DNA from: Pseudomonas putida
Lineage (GTDB): Bacteria; Pseudomonadota; Gammaproteobacteria; Pseudomonadales; Pseudomonadaceae
DNA: 64,000 bases
Direction of reading: 5' to 3'
NCBI RefSeq assembly: GCF_001941965.1
Contig: NZ_MKZO01000058.1
Span: forward strand, 62,001-126,000
In this document: positions 8,969 through 17,312 of the stretch, piece after piece
How the letters are laid out: every line of letters begins with the position of its first letter
Numbering within the stretch: position 1 is the first letter of the stretch
The notes under the pieces: model-generated
The model's input: only the letters and a program-made list of their open reading frames with translations
Told to the model about the DNA's origin: nothing
Database searches by the model: none
Program-made: the position numbers and the translations under genes

Positions 8969-10135
8969 CTACAGCTTGCCTTCCTTGAGGAAAAGCGTTC
9001 CGCGAGATTCAAGCAGACGCCGCGTGTGCTCCAGTTCCTTTTGCAGCAGTTCGGCATCCGGCAATACCGTCCGGTAGTTCGCCGCCATCACCTTGGTCGG
9101 CAAGCCATCCAGCGCATACCGCGCCAGGGCATGACCCTTGTCTGCGCACAGGATCAGGCCCACCGGTGGGTTCTCGTCCGGGTAAGCCCAATGCTCCTTG
9201 GCATAGTTGCAGTACATGTGCATCTGCCCCACATCGGCATGGGTCAGGCTGCCCAGCTTCAGATCAATGATGACCAGGCAGCGCAGCTTGCGATGGAAGA
9301 ACAGCAGATCGACCCGATACCAGGTCTGGTCGATGCGCAGCCGACGTTGCCGCCCGACGAAGGTGAAGCCTTCGCCTAGTTCCAGCAGGAAGTCTTCCAG
9401 GCGCTGGATCAAGGCCGCTTCCAGGTCGGATTCCGAATACTCGTCCTTGAGGTCGAGGAACTCCAGCACATACGGGTCTTTGATCGCATCATTGGGTGTG
9501 ACCGCATCCTCGGGTTTGGCCACGGAGCCCTTGACCAGCATCGCCGCCTTGTCCTTGGACAAGGCCGTGCGTTCGTAGAACTGGCTTCCAATCTGTCGAT
9601 CGAGCTGGCGCACACTCCAGCCACCGCGCAGCGCCTCGGCCTCGTAGAACTGGCGGGCATGGTCATCCTTGACCGACAGCAGCCGGACATAGGCCGACCA
9701 CGGCAGGGTGAAGACCTGGGCCAGTTCGGAGAGGTCGAATTTCCGAGACACCGTCTCGGAATTTTCGATAGGCAGTCCGTCTCCAGATTTCCGAGACAGT
9801 GTCTCGGAAATTGCCTCAAGGGGGTAAGCGGCGAAGAAGCGCCGCATGTTCTCCAGGTTGTCCGGGCTGAAACCACGCCCGAATCGCGCTGTCAGGTCGG
9901 CGGACAACCGCGCCATCAACTGCTCGCCGTAACCGGCCCGTCGTCTGCCTTTCTGCTCGGCTTCGACGATCCTGCGGCCAATCTCCCAATAGCTGGCCGT
10001 CATCAGCGCATTGACACTGCGCGCCGCTGCCTGGCGCGCCGCATCCAGAAGTTCCACGATGCCGCCGTGGATACCGGCATAGCCGGCAGGTAAGGCAGAA
10101 GGTTTCCGCGTCGCCACGGGCATCTTCCTTGTCAT
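8969..10135 (-). CDS. DUF1016/YhcG-type PDDEXK nuclease family protein
   Basis: A 388-residue protein with the two-part architecture of the DUF1016 family. The N-terminal helical region has SYWEIGRRIVEAEQ and GRGFSPDNLENMRRFF, then the family hallmark LPWSAYVRLL. The C-terminal PDDEXK-like core has D276 in RVDLLFFHR and D291-L-K293 in VIIDLKLG. Members are predicted nucleases, often carried on islands and next to restriction systems. Its ATG overlaps the integrase stop (ATGA, 10132-10135), so the two are co-translated. The inter-domain linker contains two copies of an S-E-T-[LV]-S-R-K-like peptide encoded by palindromic DNA (listed separately). Nuclease activity is inferred from the motif. 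Confidence 0.88.
   Translation of the reverse strand: MTRKMPVATRKPSALPAGYAGIHGGIVELLDAARQAAARSVNALMTASYWEIGRRIVEAEQKGRRRAGYGEQLMARLSADLTARFGRGFSPDNLENMRRFFAAYPLEAISETLSRKSGDGLPIENSETVSRKFDLSELAQVFTLPWSAYVRLLSVKDDHARQFYEAEALRGGWSVRQLDRQIGSQFYERTALSKDKAAMLVKGSVAKPEDAVTPNDAIKDPYVLEFLDLKDEYSESDLEAALIQRLEDFLLELGEGFTFVGRQRRLRIDQTWYRVDLLFFHRKLRCLVIIDLKLGSLTHADVGQMHMYCNYAKEHWAYPDENPPVGLILCADKGHALARYALDGLPTKVMAANYRTVLPDAELLQKELEHTRRLLESRGTLFLKEGKL
9741..9811. repeat. Two in-frame copies of a near-perfect palindrome inside the DUF1016 gene
   Basis: Copy 1 has arms TTCCGAGAC (9741-9749) and GTCTCGGAA (9753-9761) around a 3-base loop. Copy 2 has an 11-bp perfect stem, ATTTCCGAGAC (9787-9797) and its complement (9801-9811), around AGT. 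The units are 48 bp apart, exactly 16 codons, and each encodes the E-T-[LV]-S-R-K motif in the linker before LPWSAYVRLL. The DNA is conserved as a hairpin beyond what the peptide needs, which suggests an expanded or inserted short palindrome. Confidence 0.8.
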
Positions 10136-11331
10136 TCTGCCACCTCCATAGAGCGGGATGCCCCGGTGATCGCCAGCCGCCGATTCGCCACCAGTTCGGC
10201 CGCATCCCGCACCGGCTTGTCCTCGGTATGAACATAGTGCATAAACATCGCCACGGTCTTGTGGCCTGTGAGCTTCATGCCCACCTTGGTCGGCACGCCC
10301 GAGTTCGCAATATCGGTCGTCGCCCGGTGGCGGATGCCATGTGTGCCAACGTGCGGCACACCAGCGGCCTTGAGCACGCGCTTCCAGCCGCCGTAGTGTT
10401 CGCCGTGTGTCATGTGCCGGGTCGGGTCGTTGGGCGACGGCAGGACGTAGGGGCAGCCGTCCCGGCGCGGTGCGGTAGACAGCAGCCGATAGGCTTCCTC
10501 GCTCATGGGCTTGGAGATACCGCCGGTCTTGCTGTCGGGCCAGACGACGCGGCGGTTTTCCAGATCAACCCAGCCCCATTCCAGTGGGCAGATTTCGGAG
10601 CGGCGGGCGGCGAATTCGAATTGCAGGCGGATCGCCAGCGGGATGACGTAGTTTTCCAGTCCTTTCGCCTCCAGGTGTTCCAGGTGACGGAAGATCCGCA
10701 CCAGCTCATCGTCCACGATGAGCCGGGTTTCCCTGCCGGGCGGGTACATCGGGACGTGGCGGCACGGATTCGTGCCGTCAGGGCGTAGCCCCCACACTTC
10801 GGCCAGGTTGAACATCTTGCGCAGCACGCCGAAGGTGCGGTTTGCCTCTGCTTGCTTGTAGGCCAGCTTCTTCATCAGCGCGGCCACGTCCGGGCGCTTC
10901 ACGTCCTGCACCTTCATCCGGCCCATGATCGGGATGATGCAACGGTCGATGACGCCCTGATAGCCGCGCTGCGTGCTGGGCTTGTTGCGCTGCTTGGAGT
11001 AGTCCTCCATGAAGGTGTCGCAGAACTCCTTCATGGTCGGCGCCTTGCGGGCGGCGTTCTTGGCAGCGCTGGGATCGCCACCTTTGCGCACCTCGGCCAG
11101 CCATTCCTGCGCCATCGTGCGCGCCTGATCGACGGTCAGTTCCCCGTACTGGCCCAAGGCGGGCTTGCGGCGCTCGCCGGCGTTCGTGCGGTACTGGAGC
11201 ATGAACACTTTGCGGCCTGCTGGGGTGATCTTGCACAGGAAACCCGGCACCACGGTATCCCGCAGTTCGACGGCCTTGTCTTGGGATTGTGCCGCATCGA
11301 CTGCGGACTTGGTGAGCTTGATTTTCGCCAT
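10132..11331 (-). CDS. P4-type tyrosine recombinase (island integrase)
   Basis: A 399-residue site-specific recombinase. The N-terminal DUF4102 arm-binding domain is at about residues 1-90, with RKPALGQYGELTVDQARTMA typical of P4 integrases. It is followed by a SAM-like core-binding domain (about 100-200) and the catalytic domain. The active site is visible: the first Arg in FAARRSEICPLEWGWVD, H-G-I-R-H-R with R334, the GHKT box, and the nucleophile Y366 in MFMHYVH. It integrates and excises the island through a covalent 3'-phosphotyrosine intermediate. It is the outermost gene of the island and is followed directly by the DUF1016 nuclease with a 4-bp overlap. No tRNA gene lies beside it, so the attachment site is not identified. 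Confidence 0.93.
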   Translation of the reverse strand: MAKIKLTKSAVDAAQSQDKAVELRDTVVPGFLCKITPAGRKVFMLQYRTNAGERRKPALGQYGELTVDQARTMAQEWLAEVRKGGDPSAAKNAARKAPTMKEFCDTFMEDYSKQRNKPSTQRGYQGVIDRCIIPIMGRMKVQDVKRPDVAALMKKLAYKQAEANRTFGVLRKMFNLAEVWGLRPDGTNPCRHVPMYPPGRETRLIVDDELVRIFRHLEHLEAKGLENYVIPLAIRLQFEFAARRSEICPLEWGWVDLENRRVVWPDSKTGGISKPMSEEAYRLLSTAPRRDGCPYVLPSPNDPTRHMTHGEHYGGWKRVLKAAGVPHVGTHGIRHRATTDIANSGVPTKVGMKLTGHKTVAMFMHYVHTEDKPVRDAAELVANRRLAITGASRSMEVAE

Positions 11332-11507
11332 GATGACTCCTCGGAAAGCCCGGTTTCCAAGAGCCGCATGGGAGCCACGCGAGGGGAAGCCGGGTCAAGT
11401 TTCAGAAAGCATCGGCATATGTTGAACTCGCCTAAGTAATTGATAAACCTGCTGTATCGAGCCTCGGCGTAGTCCAGCGAATTGCGATGCTGGAGTCATC
11501 GTGAAAC
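11332..11507. other. Island-chromosome junction region (attachment site not resolved)
   Basis: This gene-free stretch lies upstream of the integrase and should hold its promoter and the right attachment site. The terminator of the first core gene sits at 11508-11538, so the junction is likely between about 11400 and 11507, where the sequence becomes more A+T-rich around 11430-11460. I see no tRNA 3' end and no obvious direct repeat within the window. The left end of the island is outside. Confidence 0.4.
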
Positions 11508-11538
11508 AAAAAAGGGCCTCTCAGGTGAGTAGCCCTTT
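11508..11538 (-). terminator. Intrinsic terminator of the 11564-12142 gene
   Basis: On the minus strand an AAAGGGC/GCCCTTT stem (11532-11538 pairing with 11511-11517) is followed by a run of six T. It lies 25 bp after the stop of the periplasmic protein gene. It marks core sequence and so bounds the island on this side. Confidence 0.75.
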
Positions 11539-11563
11539 GGAACGCTGTTGTTCCATTTATCTC

Positions 11564-12142
11564 CTACCGCGAAGTCGACACCTTCAACACCTCGGTATAA
11601 ATCGCATTCACCGTCTGCCCCACCTTCAGGTTCTTCATCCGCGCCTGAAGACCCGGGTTTTCCACCTTCACCACCGTGCTTTTGCCTTCTGGCGGCAGCA
11701 GCGTCACTTCGTGCTTGTCCAGGTCGATCTTGACGATCTTCGAGGTCACCTTCACCTGCCGCACCGCCTCGCCACCCGGGTTGGGATTGTCCTTGGTCGC
11801 GCGGATGCTCATGGCTTCGTCGGTGACCTTGGGAGCCCCACCGACCTCGGTATCGAGGACGTAGGCGACCGAACGCGCGACCTCGATATCCACGGTGTCG
11901 CCAATCTTCAGGTTGGGCAGGGCCTTGGCCTTGTCCGTCAGTTGCAGGGTAACGGGCTGGTTGTCCGCGTCAGCGATGGTCACCTGGTAGTTGGCAGCAT
12001 CGACCGCCAGGACCTTGGTCGTGATGTGGCCTTCAATGGCCTTGGCCCCCAGAGGAATATCGGCCGCCTGAACGCTGACCGCCGCAGTGCAAAGAATCGA
12101 GCCCAACGCTACCGCACTTGCAAGAGACCGAATGGTTTTCAT
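11564..12142 (-). CDS. Periplasmic protein of unknown function
   Basis: A 192-residue protein with a clear Sec signal peptide (MKTIRSLASAVALGSILC, then cleavage after VQA near residue 26). The mature part is beta-rich with two similar halves. Each carries a V-x-A/K-V-D-x-A/K-x-x-x-V-T strand pair (AVDAANYQVTIAD and KIDLDKHEVTLLP) followed by a K-x-G-x-T-V-D/N motif (LKIGDTVDIE, LKVGQTVNAI), suggesting a duplicated OB- or SH3-like barrel. I do not recognise a named family. ATG 12142 is chosen because GGAAGG precedes it and because it gives the signal peptide; an upstream extension has no such support. It stands alone with its own terminator. Confidence 0.8.
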   Translation of the reverse strand: MKTIRSLASAVALGSILCTAAVSVQAADIPLGAKAIEGHITTKVLAVDAANYQVTIADADNQPVTLQLTDKAKALPNLKIGDTVDIEVARSVAYVLDTEVGGAPKVTDEAMSIRATKDNPNPGGEAVRQVKVTSKIVKIDLDKHEVTLLPPEGKSTVVKVENPGLQARMKNLKVGQTVNAIYTEVLKVSTSR

Positions 12143-12472
12143 CGCCTGCCTTCCTTGTGATGGCTGATGGAAATATTTTGTGCGATTTGCACACCGGGCA
12201 TGAGCATAGTCATTGCGTGGCGAACTGCCTGCCAGGGACGCGATCTGCCGCACAAATGGCGTCGAAACAGACAAGAATGTGTCCTGTCCATACGATCAAC
12301 TTCCCGCGAAACCCAGTAAATTCGGGGCCCGGACGCCTTTCCGGTGTCTTGCACCGGCAACCCCAAGTTGCCATTCTGCGACTTGCTGAAACGCTCAGCA
12401 GAGCGGTTGCAAGCAGATCCCAAAGCCCCGTGAGCCGGTGAGCTCATGGCACGTCGTATCGGAAGCCATCGA
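12143..12472. other. Divergent intergenic region, no gene seen
   Basis: This 330-bp gap separates the divergent periplasmic-protein and chemoreceptor genes and must contain both promoters. I see no convincing small gene or RNA. A GC-rich imperfect inverted repeat (CCGGTG...CACCGG, 12351-12360 area) is the only local structure, and no regulator-binding motif is recognised. Confidence 0.4.
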
Positions 12473-14413
12473 ATGAATATAAAAAAGAAGCTGACGTGTG
12501 CATTCGGCGTCATCGCCGTGATTCCCGTGGCGTTGATTGCCTGTCTGGTCGTGTACAACCTCAATGAACAGGCCCGTGAAGGCTTTGTGGATACTTCGAG
12601 CCGGGAAATCCGGCAGATCGACAACACGGTCAATGTGTTCCTCGACGCCATTGCCCAGAACGTGACGCAATGGGCCGACGATCCGCTGATCATCAATGCC
12701 AGGGACCTGAAGGTCTACAGCAGCGAGAACGCCCCGAACACGCCGTTGCCCGAGGGTAGCCGCCTGGTACTGGAACACTTTACCCGCTACGCCAAGGCGC
12801 ATCCGAATACCGCGTTCGTGTCATTTGCACGCAATGACGACGGCAGCTATGTGGCCTGGCCCGATGAGCCAGGGCTGAAGAACTACGAACCGCGCAAGCG
12901 TCCCTGGTACCAGTTGGGGATGGCCAACCCTGGCAAGACCATGCGCACCAGCGCCTACCTCTGGGGCAATGAACCGCTGATCTGTACCGTACGCACGGTG
13001 CACGGCGCCAACGGCGAAGTGATCGGGGTGATGGGCACCGACGTGTCCCTGGAACAACTGGCCGGCTTCATCGGCAAGACCAAGCTGGGCGACAGCGGCT
13101 ACCTGATGCTGGTCGAGGACACCGGCGCGGTGCTGGTCGACCCGAGCAATCCAGCCAATGCCTTCAAGCAGCTCAAGGACCTGGGCGGGGATTACGCTCA
13201 ACTGGCCAGCACCAGCAAGGGCCTGATCGAGGTGGAACTGGGCGGCAAGCGCTACATGGCCAACGTCTGGACCTCGCCGACCCTGGGCTGGCGCTTTATC
13301 GGCCTGATCGAGAAGAGCGAAGTGATGGCCGGTGTCACCAGCCTGACCTGGACCATCGTCGCCATCGCCCTGGTCCTGGCGCTGCTGTTCGCGGTGGCCG
13401 GTGCGGCCTTTTCCAATCTGATCGTCAACCCGATCAAGGGCGTTGCCGGCAGCCTGGAAGATATCGCCCAGGGCGAAGGTGACCTGACCCGCTCGCTGCA
13501 AGTGAAGGGCAACGACGAAACCGCCGCGCTGGCCGGCTGGTTCAACCAGTTCGTCGAGCGCATTCGCTCGCTGGTGCAGCGTATCGGCAATGCGTCCGCC
13601 GATTTGCAGAGTGCGTCGGAAACCAACAGCCAGGTCGCCTCGAACATGGGCGATGCCACCGGGCGCCAGCGCCAGGCGGTCGAGCTGGTGTCCACGGCAT
13701 TCAACGAGATGGTCGCTACCGCCAACGAAGTGGCCAAGTCCTGCAGCCATGCGGCGACGTCCGCGGATGCCGGGCAGCGTCATGTCAGCGCCGGCCAGCA
13801 GCAGATCGAGCAAGCCACCACCAGCGTCGCGCGCCTGAGCGAGAACCTGCTGCAAGCCACCGAGGCGATGCAGGAACTGGAGAAGGAAAGCCAGGACATC
13901 AACACCATCCTCGGCACCATTCGCTCCATCGCCGAACAGACCAATCTGCTGGCGCTGAACGCTGCCATCGAAGCGGCTCGCGCCGGGGAGCAGGGGCGTG
14001 GGTTCGCGGTGGTGGCGGACGAAGTACGGGCGCTGGCCAAGCGCACGGCTGACTCCACCGGTGAGATCGACGGCTTGCTCGGCGGGCTGGCGCGACGCGC
14101 GCAGGATGTCACCCAGCAGATGCACAGCAGCCTGGAAATGTCGCAGCAGAGTGTCAGCTCGATCCGCGAGGCGCGGGACAGCTTTGACGATATCCGCAGC
14201 TCGGTGGATGCGATCCGTGATCAGAGCAATCAGATCGCCACGGCCGCGGAAGAGCAGCACCAGGTGGCCGAGGACATCAACCAGCACATCATCCAGATCC
14301 AGGCGGATGCGCAGTTGATCGAGGAACTGGCCGGGTCGGCGCAGGCGGATTCGCGGCAGTTGAAGGCGTTGTCGCAGGAGTTCAAGAGCCTGGTGTCCCG
14401 GTTCAGGACCTGA
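12473..14413 (+). CDS. Methyl-accepting chemotaxis protein with dCache sensor domain
   Basis: A 646-residue transmembrane chemoreceptor. TM1 is near residues 10-30 ([17 protein letters not shown]). A periplasmic double-Cache domain (about 35-270) includes the [11 protein letters not shown] and [12 protein letters not shown] segments seen in amino-acid and amine sensors such as the PctA family. TM2 is at about 285-310, then a HAMP domain, and a long MCP signalling domain whose hairpin tip carries the conserved [32 protein letters not shown] region. ATG 12473 has GGAAG upstream and begins with a short basic stretch before TM1; a start 27 bp upstream is less likely. It stands alone between regions ending in REP repeats. 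The ligand cannot be told from sequence. Confidence 0.93.
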   Translation: MNIKKKLTCAFGVIAVIPVALIACLVVYNLNEQAREGFVDTSSREIRQIDNTVNVFLDAIAQNVTQWADDPLIINARDLKVYSSENAPNTPLPEGSRLVLEHFTRYAKAHPNTAFVSFARNDDGSYVAWPDEPGLKNYEPRKRPWYQLGMANPGKTMRTSAYLWGNEPLICTVRTVHGANGEVIGVMGTDVSLEQLAGFIGKTKLGDSGYLMLVEDTGAVLVDPSNPANAFKQLKDLGGDYAQLASTSKGLIEVELGGKRYMANVWTSPTLGWRFIGLIEKSEVMAGVTSLTWTIVAIALVLALLFAVAGAAFSNLIVNPIKGVAGSLEDIAQGEGDLTRSLQVKGNDETAALAGWFNQFVERIRSLVQRIGNASADLQSASETNSQVASNMGDATGRQRQAVELVSTAFNEMVATANEVAKSCSHAATSADAGQRHVSAGQQQIEQATTSVARLSENLLQATEAMQELEKESQDINTILGTIRSIAEQTNLLALNAAIEAARAGEQGRGFAVVADEVRALAKRTADSTGEIDGLLGGLARRAQDVTQQMHSSLEMSQQSVSSIREARDSFDDIRSSVDAIRDQSNQIATAAEEQHQVAEDINQHIIQIQADAQLIEELAGSAQADSRQLKALSQEFKSLVSRFRT

Positions 14414-14430
14414 CTTTTCGGTTGTCAGTA

Positions 14431-14517
14431 CCGGCCTCATCGCTGGCAAGCCAGCTCCCACAGGTTCAGCGTCGCCGCGGACACTGTGGGAGCTGGCTTG
14501 CCAGCGATGAGACCGGT
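14431..14517. repeat. REP palindrome pair between convergent genes
   Basis: Two inverted copies of the P. putida-type REP, each containing GCTGGCAAGCCAGCTCCCACAG or its complement, flank a short spacer. The pair fills the gap between the ends of the chemoreceptor and lpd genes and may also act as a bidirectional terminator or mRNA 3'-end stabiliser. Confidence 0.9.
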
Positions 14518-14533
14518 ACAGGCAATACAACTA

Positions 14534-15934
14534 TCAGATCTGCATCGCCATCCCATCCACATTCATCGCCGCCTGGCGCAACGCCTCGGAGCGGGTCGGG
14601 TGCGGGTGACAGATCAGCGCGATATCTTCCGCCGACGCAGCGAACTCCATCGCCACGCAGTATTCACCGATCATCTCGCTGACGCTCGGCCCGACAAGAT
14701 GCACGCCCAGCACTTCATCGGTGTTGGCATCGGCGATGACCTTGGCGAAGCCTTCGGTCTCGTGGTTGATCTTCGCCCGGCTGTTGGCCAGGAACGGGAA
14801 CTTGCCGACCTTGTAGGCGCGGCCTTCGGCCTTCAACTGCTCTTCGGTCTTGCCCACGGTGGCCAGCTCCGGCTTGGTGTAGATCACCCCGGGAATCAGG
14901 CCGTAGTTCACTTCGTGCGGCTTGCCGTGAATCAGCTCGATGCAGGCGATGCCTTCGTCCTCGGCCTTGTGCGCCAGCATTGGCCCGGAGGTCACGTCGC
15001 CGATCACCCAGATACCCGGCACGCTGGTGCGATGCCCCTTGTTTTCCAGCATGCCGCGCTTGTCGGTGGCCAGGCCGACGCTTTCCAGGCCCAGGCCCTG
15101 GGTATAAGGACGACGACCGATGGCGACCAGCACGTAGTCCGCTTGCAGGGTCTGCGCTTCACCGCCGGCGGCAGGTTCGAGGGTCAGGCTGACACCGTCG
15201 GCCGATGGCGTGGCCTGGGTCACCTTGCTGCCCAGCTTGAACGCCATGCCCTGCTTGGCCAGGGAGCGCTGCAGGGTCTTGGCGGTTTCTTCGTCGATAC
15301 CCGGGCAGATACGGTCGAGGTACTCGATCACCGTCACTTCGGCGCCCAGGCGACGCCACACCGAACCCAGTTCCAGGCCGATCACGCCGGCACCGATCAC
15401 CACCAGGTGCTTGGGCACTGCCGGCAGCGACAGGGCGCCAGTGGAGTCGATGATGCGCTGGTTGTCGATGGTCACGCCGGGCAGGGGAGTGGGCTCGGAG
15501 CCGGTGGCGATGACGATGTCCTTGGCCTGGTACTCGCTGACATTGCCCTGCTCGTCGCTGACCTTGACCTTGCCGACGCCGTCCAGCTTGCCCCAGCCCT
15601 TGATCCAGTCGACCTTGTTCTTGCGGAAGAGGAACTCGATGCCCTTGGTCAGGCCGCTGACGCTCTCGTCCTTCTGCTTCATCATCTGCTGCAGGTTCAG
15701 GCTTGGCTTGACCTCGATGCCGAGGTGGCCCAGCTCGCCGCTGGCGGCGGCCTCGTACAGCTCCGACGCATGCAGCAGCGCCTTGGAGGGCATGCAGCCG
15801 ACGTTCAGGCAGGTGCCGCCGAGGGTCGAACGGCCTTCGATGCAGGCCACGCTCAGGCCCAGCTGGCCGGCGCGAATGGCAGCGTTATAGCCGCCTGGGC
15901 CGCCGCCGATGATGATGACGTCGTAGCTTTTCAT
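14534..15934 (-). CDS. lpd3: Dihydrolipoyl dehydrogenase (LPD-3 type)
   Basis: A 466-residue flavoprotein disulfide reductase that reoxidises protein-bound dihydrolipoamide using NAD. The N-terminal FAD-binding [17 protein letters not shown] is followed by the redox-active pair in [13 protein letters not shown], the NAD-binding [18 protein letters not shown], the GDV FAD motif, and the C-terminal catalytic HPHPTRSE with the active-site His. Length and sequence style match the third P. putida lipoamide dehydrogenase, which resembles the mitochondrial enzyme and is not linked to 2-oxoacid dehydrogenase genes; the same isolation is seen here. ATG 15934 begins directly with the Rossmann strand ([11 protein letters not shown]). 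The symbol rests on length and context, so the exact paralogue is less certain than the enzyme class. Confidence 0.92.
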   Translation of the reverse strand: MKSYDVIIIGGGPGGYNAAIRAGQLGLSVACIEGRSTLGGTCLNVGCMPSKALLHASELYEAAASGELGHLGIEVKPSLNLQQMMKQKDESVSGLTKGIEFLFRKNKVDWIKGWGKLDGVGKVKVSDEQGNVSEYQAKDIVIATGSEPTPLPGVTIDNQRIIDSTGALSLPAVPKHLVVIGAGVIGLELGSVWRRLGAEVTVIEYLDRICPGIDEETAKTLQRSLAKQGMAFKLGSKVTQATPSADGVSLTLEPAAGGEAQTLQADYVLVAIGRRPYTQGLGLESVGLATDKRGMLENKGHRTSVPGIWVIGDVTSGPMLAHKAEDEGIACIELIHGKPHEVNYGLIPGVIYTKPELATVGKTEEQLKAEGRAYKVGKFPFLANSRAKINHETEGFAKVIADANTDEVLGVHLVGPSVSEMIGEYCVAMEFAASAEDIALICHPHPTRSEALRQAAMNVDGMAMQI

Positions 15935-16130
15935 TGTTGTGCTCCCGGATGGTGAATCGAGTGGCGCCAAGATTAATGGCTCGGGTCTTAAGTTGTATAC
16001 AATTCAAAAGCCTTTCTGTTTCAAGTTCTCCTTGATAGCCCCCGACTATGGTCGCCATAGCCGGAAAGATCCTACGTATGAACTACCCTCATCCGATGAC
16101 GTCCATCTTATAAATGGGGAGGCTTACTTC

Positions 16131-17312
16131 ATGCTTGCGCAACTCTCGGTTCTGCAAAGCCTGCATCTTCCACTCCGTCTACGCCTGTGGGACGGTCATG
16201 AGTTCGATCTGGGCCCGCAACCCCAGGTGACCATCATGCTCAAGGATCCGAGTCTCATTTCCCAGCTGACACACCCGGGGCTGGATGAGTTGGGCGCGGC
16301 CTTTGTCGAAGGCAAGCTGGAACTGGAAGGCACCATGCTTGAGGTCATCCGCCTGTGCGATGAGCTCAGCGAGGCGCTGCTCAAGGATGAAGAGGAAGTG
16401 CTGCCGGTACGCAGCAAGCATGACAAGGCCACCGACGCGGCGGCGATTTCCTACCACTACGACCTGTCCAACGCGTTCTACCAGCTGTGGCTGGACCGCG
16501 ACATGGCGTACTCCTGCGCCTACTTCAAGACCCCCGACGACAGCCTCGATCAGGCCCAGCAGAACAAGTTCGACCACCTGTGCCGCAAGCTGCGCCTGCA
16601 GCCGGGTGACTACCTGCTGGATGTCGGCTGTGGCTGGGGAGGGCTGGCGCGCTTTGCCGCGCGCGAGTATGGCGCCCGTGTATTCGGCATCACCCTGAGC
16701 AAGGAACAGTTGGCGCTGGGGCGTGAACGGGTGGCGGCGGAAGGCTTGGAGAAACAGGTCGACCTGCAGATTCTCGACTACCGCGACCTGCCTCAGGACG
16801 GCCGCTTCGACAAGGTGGTCAGCGTCGGCATGTTCGAGCATGTCGGCCACGCCAACCTCGAACTCTACAGCCAGCGCCTGTTCGGCGCGGTGCGCGAGGG
16901 TGGCCTGGTGATGAACCATGGGATCACCGCCAAGCATACCGATGGTCGCCCTGTTGGCCGTGGTGCCGGCAACTTCATCGAGCAATATGTCTTCCCCCAC
17001 GGCGAGCTGCCGCACCTGTCGATGATCAGCGGCTTCCTCAGCGAGGCGGGGCTGGAAGTGGTGGATGTGGAAAGCCTGCGCCTGCACTACGCCAGGACCC
17101 TGAAATTCTGGAGCGACAACCTCGAGGGCAATCTCGACAAGGCCGCCACCATGGTCCCGGAAAAGGCCCTGCGCATCTGGCGCCTGTACCTTGCCGGTTG
17201 TTCCTATGCCTTCTCCCGTGGCTGGATCAACCTGCACCAGGTCCTCGCCGTCAAACCCAAGGCCGATGGCAGCCATGACCTGCCGCTGACCCGCGAAGAC
17301 CTTTATCGCTGA
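16131..17312 (+). CDS. cfaA: Cyclopropane-fatty-acyl-phospholipid synthase
   Basis: A 393-residue SAM-dependent enzyme that adds a methylene bridge to unsaturated acyl chains of membrane phospholipids. It shows the family N-terminal lipid-binding region (residues 1-100), then YHYDLSNAFYQLWLDRDMAYSCAYF, SAM motif I LLDVGCGWGGLARFAA, the FGITLSKEQ motif, and FIEQYVFPHGELP, all diagnostic. ATG 16131 is preceded by GGGGAGG at 16117-16123. The gene is divergent from lpd3 and convergent with the cardiolipin synthase gene, the stops abutting at 17312/17313, so two lipid-modifying genes share a 3' junction. The cfaA symbol is an inference from gene order in P. putida; function is secure. Confidence 0.92.
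   Translation: MLAQLSVLQSLHLPLRLRLWDGHEFDLGPQPQVTIMLKDPSLISQLTHPGLDELGAAFVEGKLELEGTMLEVIRLCDELSEALLKDEEEVLPVRSKHDKATDAAAISYHYDLSNAFYQLWLDRDMAYSCAYFKTPDDSLDQAQQNKFDHLCRKLRLQPGDYLLDVGCGWGGLARFAAREYGARVFGITLSKEQLALGRERVAAEGLEKQVDLQILDYRDLPQDGRFDKVVSVGMFEHVGHANLELYSQRLFGAVREGGLVMNHGITAKHTDGRPVGRGAGNFIEQYVFPHGELPHLSMISGFLSEAGLEVVDVESLRLHYARTLKFWSDNLEGNLDKAATMVPEKALRIWRLYLAGCSYAFSRGWINLHQVLAVKPKADGSHDLPLTREDLYR

Noticed and set aside
11332-11507. tRNA gene as integration site
   Set aside because: No cloverleaf or CCA-ended stem could be found by eye in either orientation.
14486-15955. 489-codon plus-strand frame opposite lpd3
   Set aside because: It mirrors a conserved enzyme gene and its translation is compositionally biased (His, Asp, Gln), typical of an antisense shadow.
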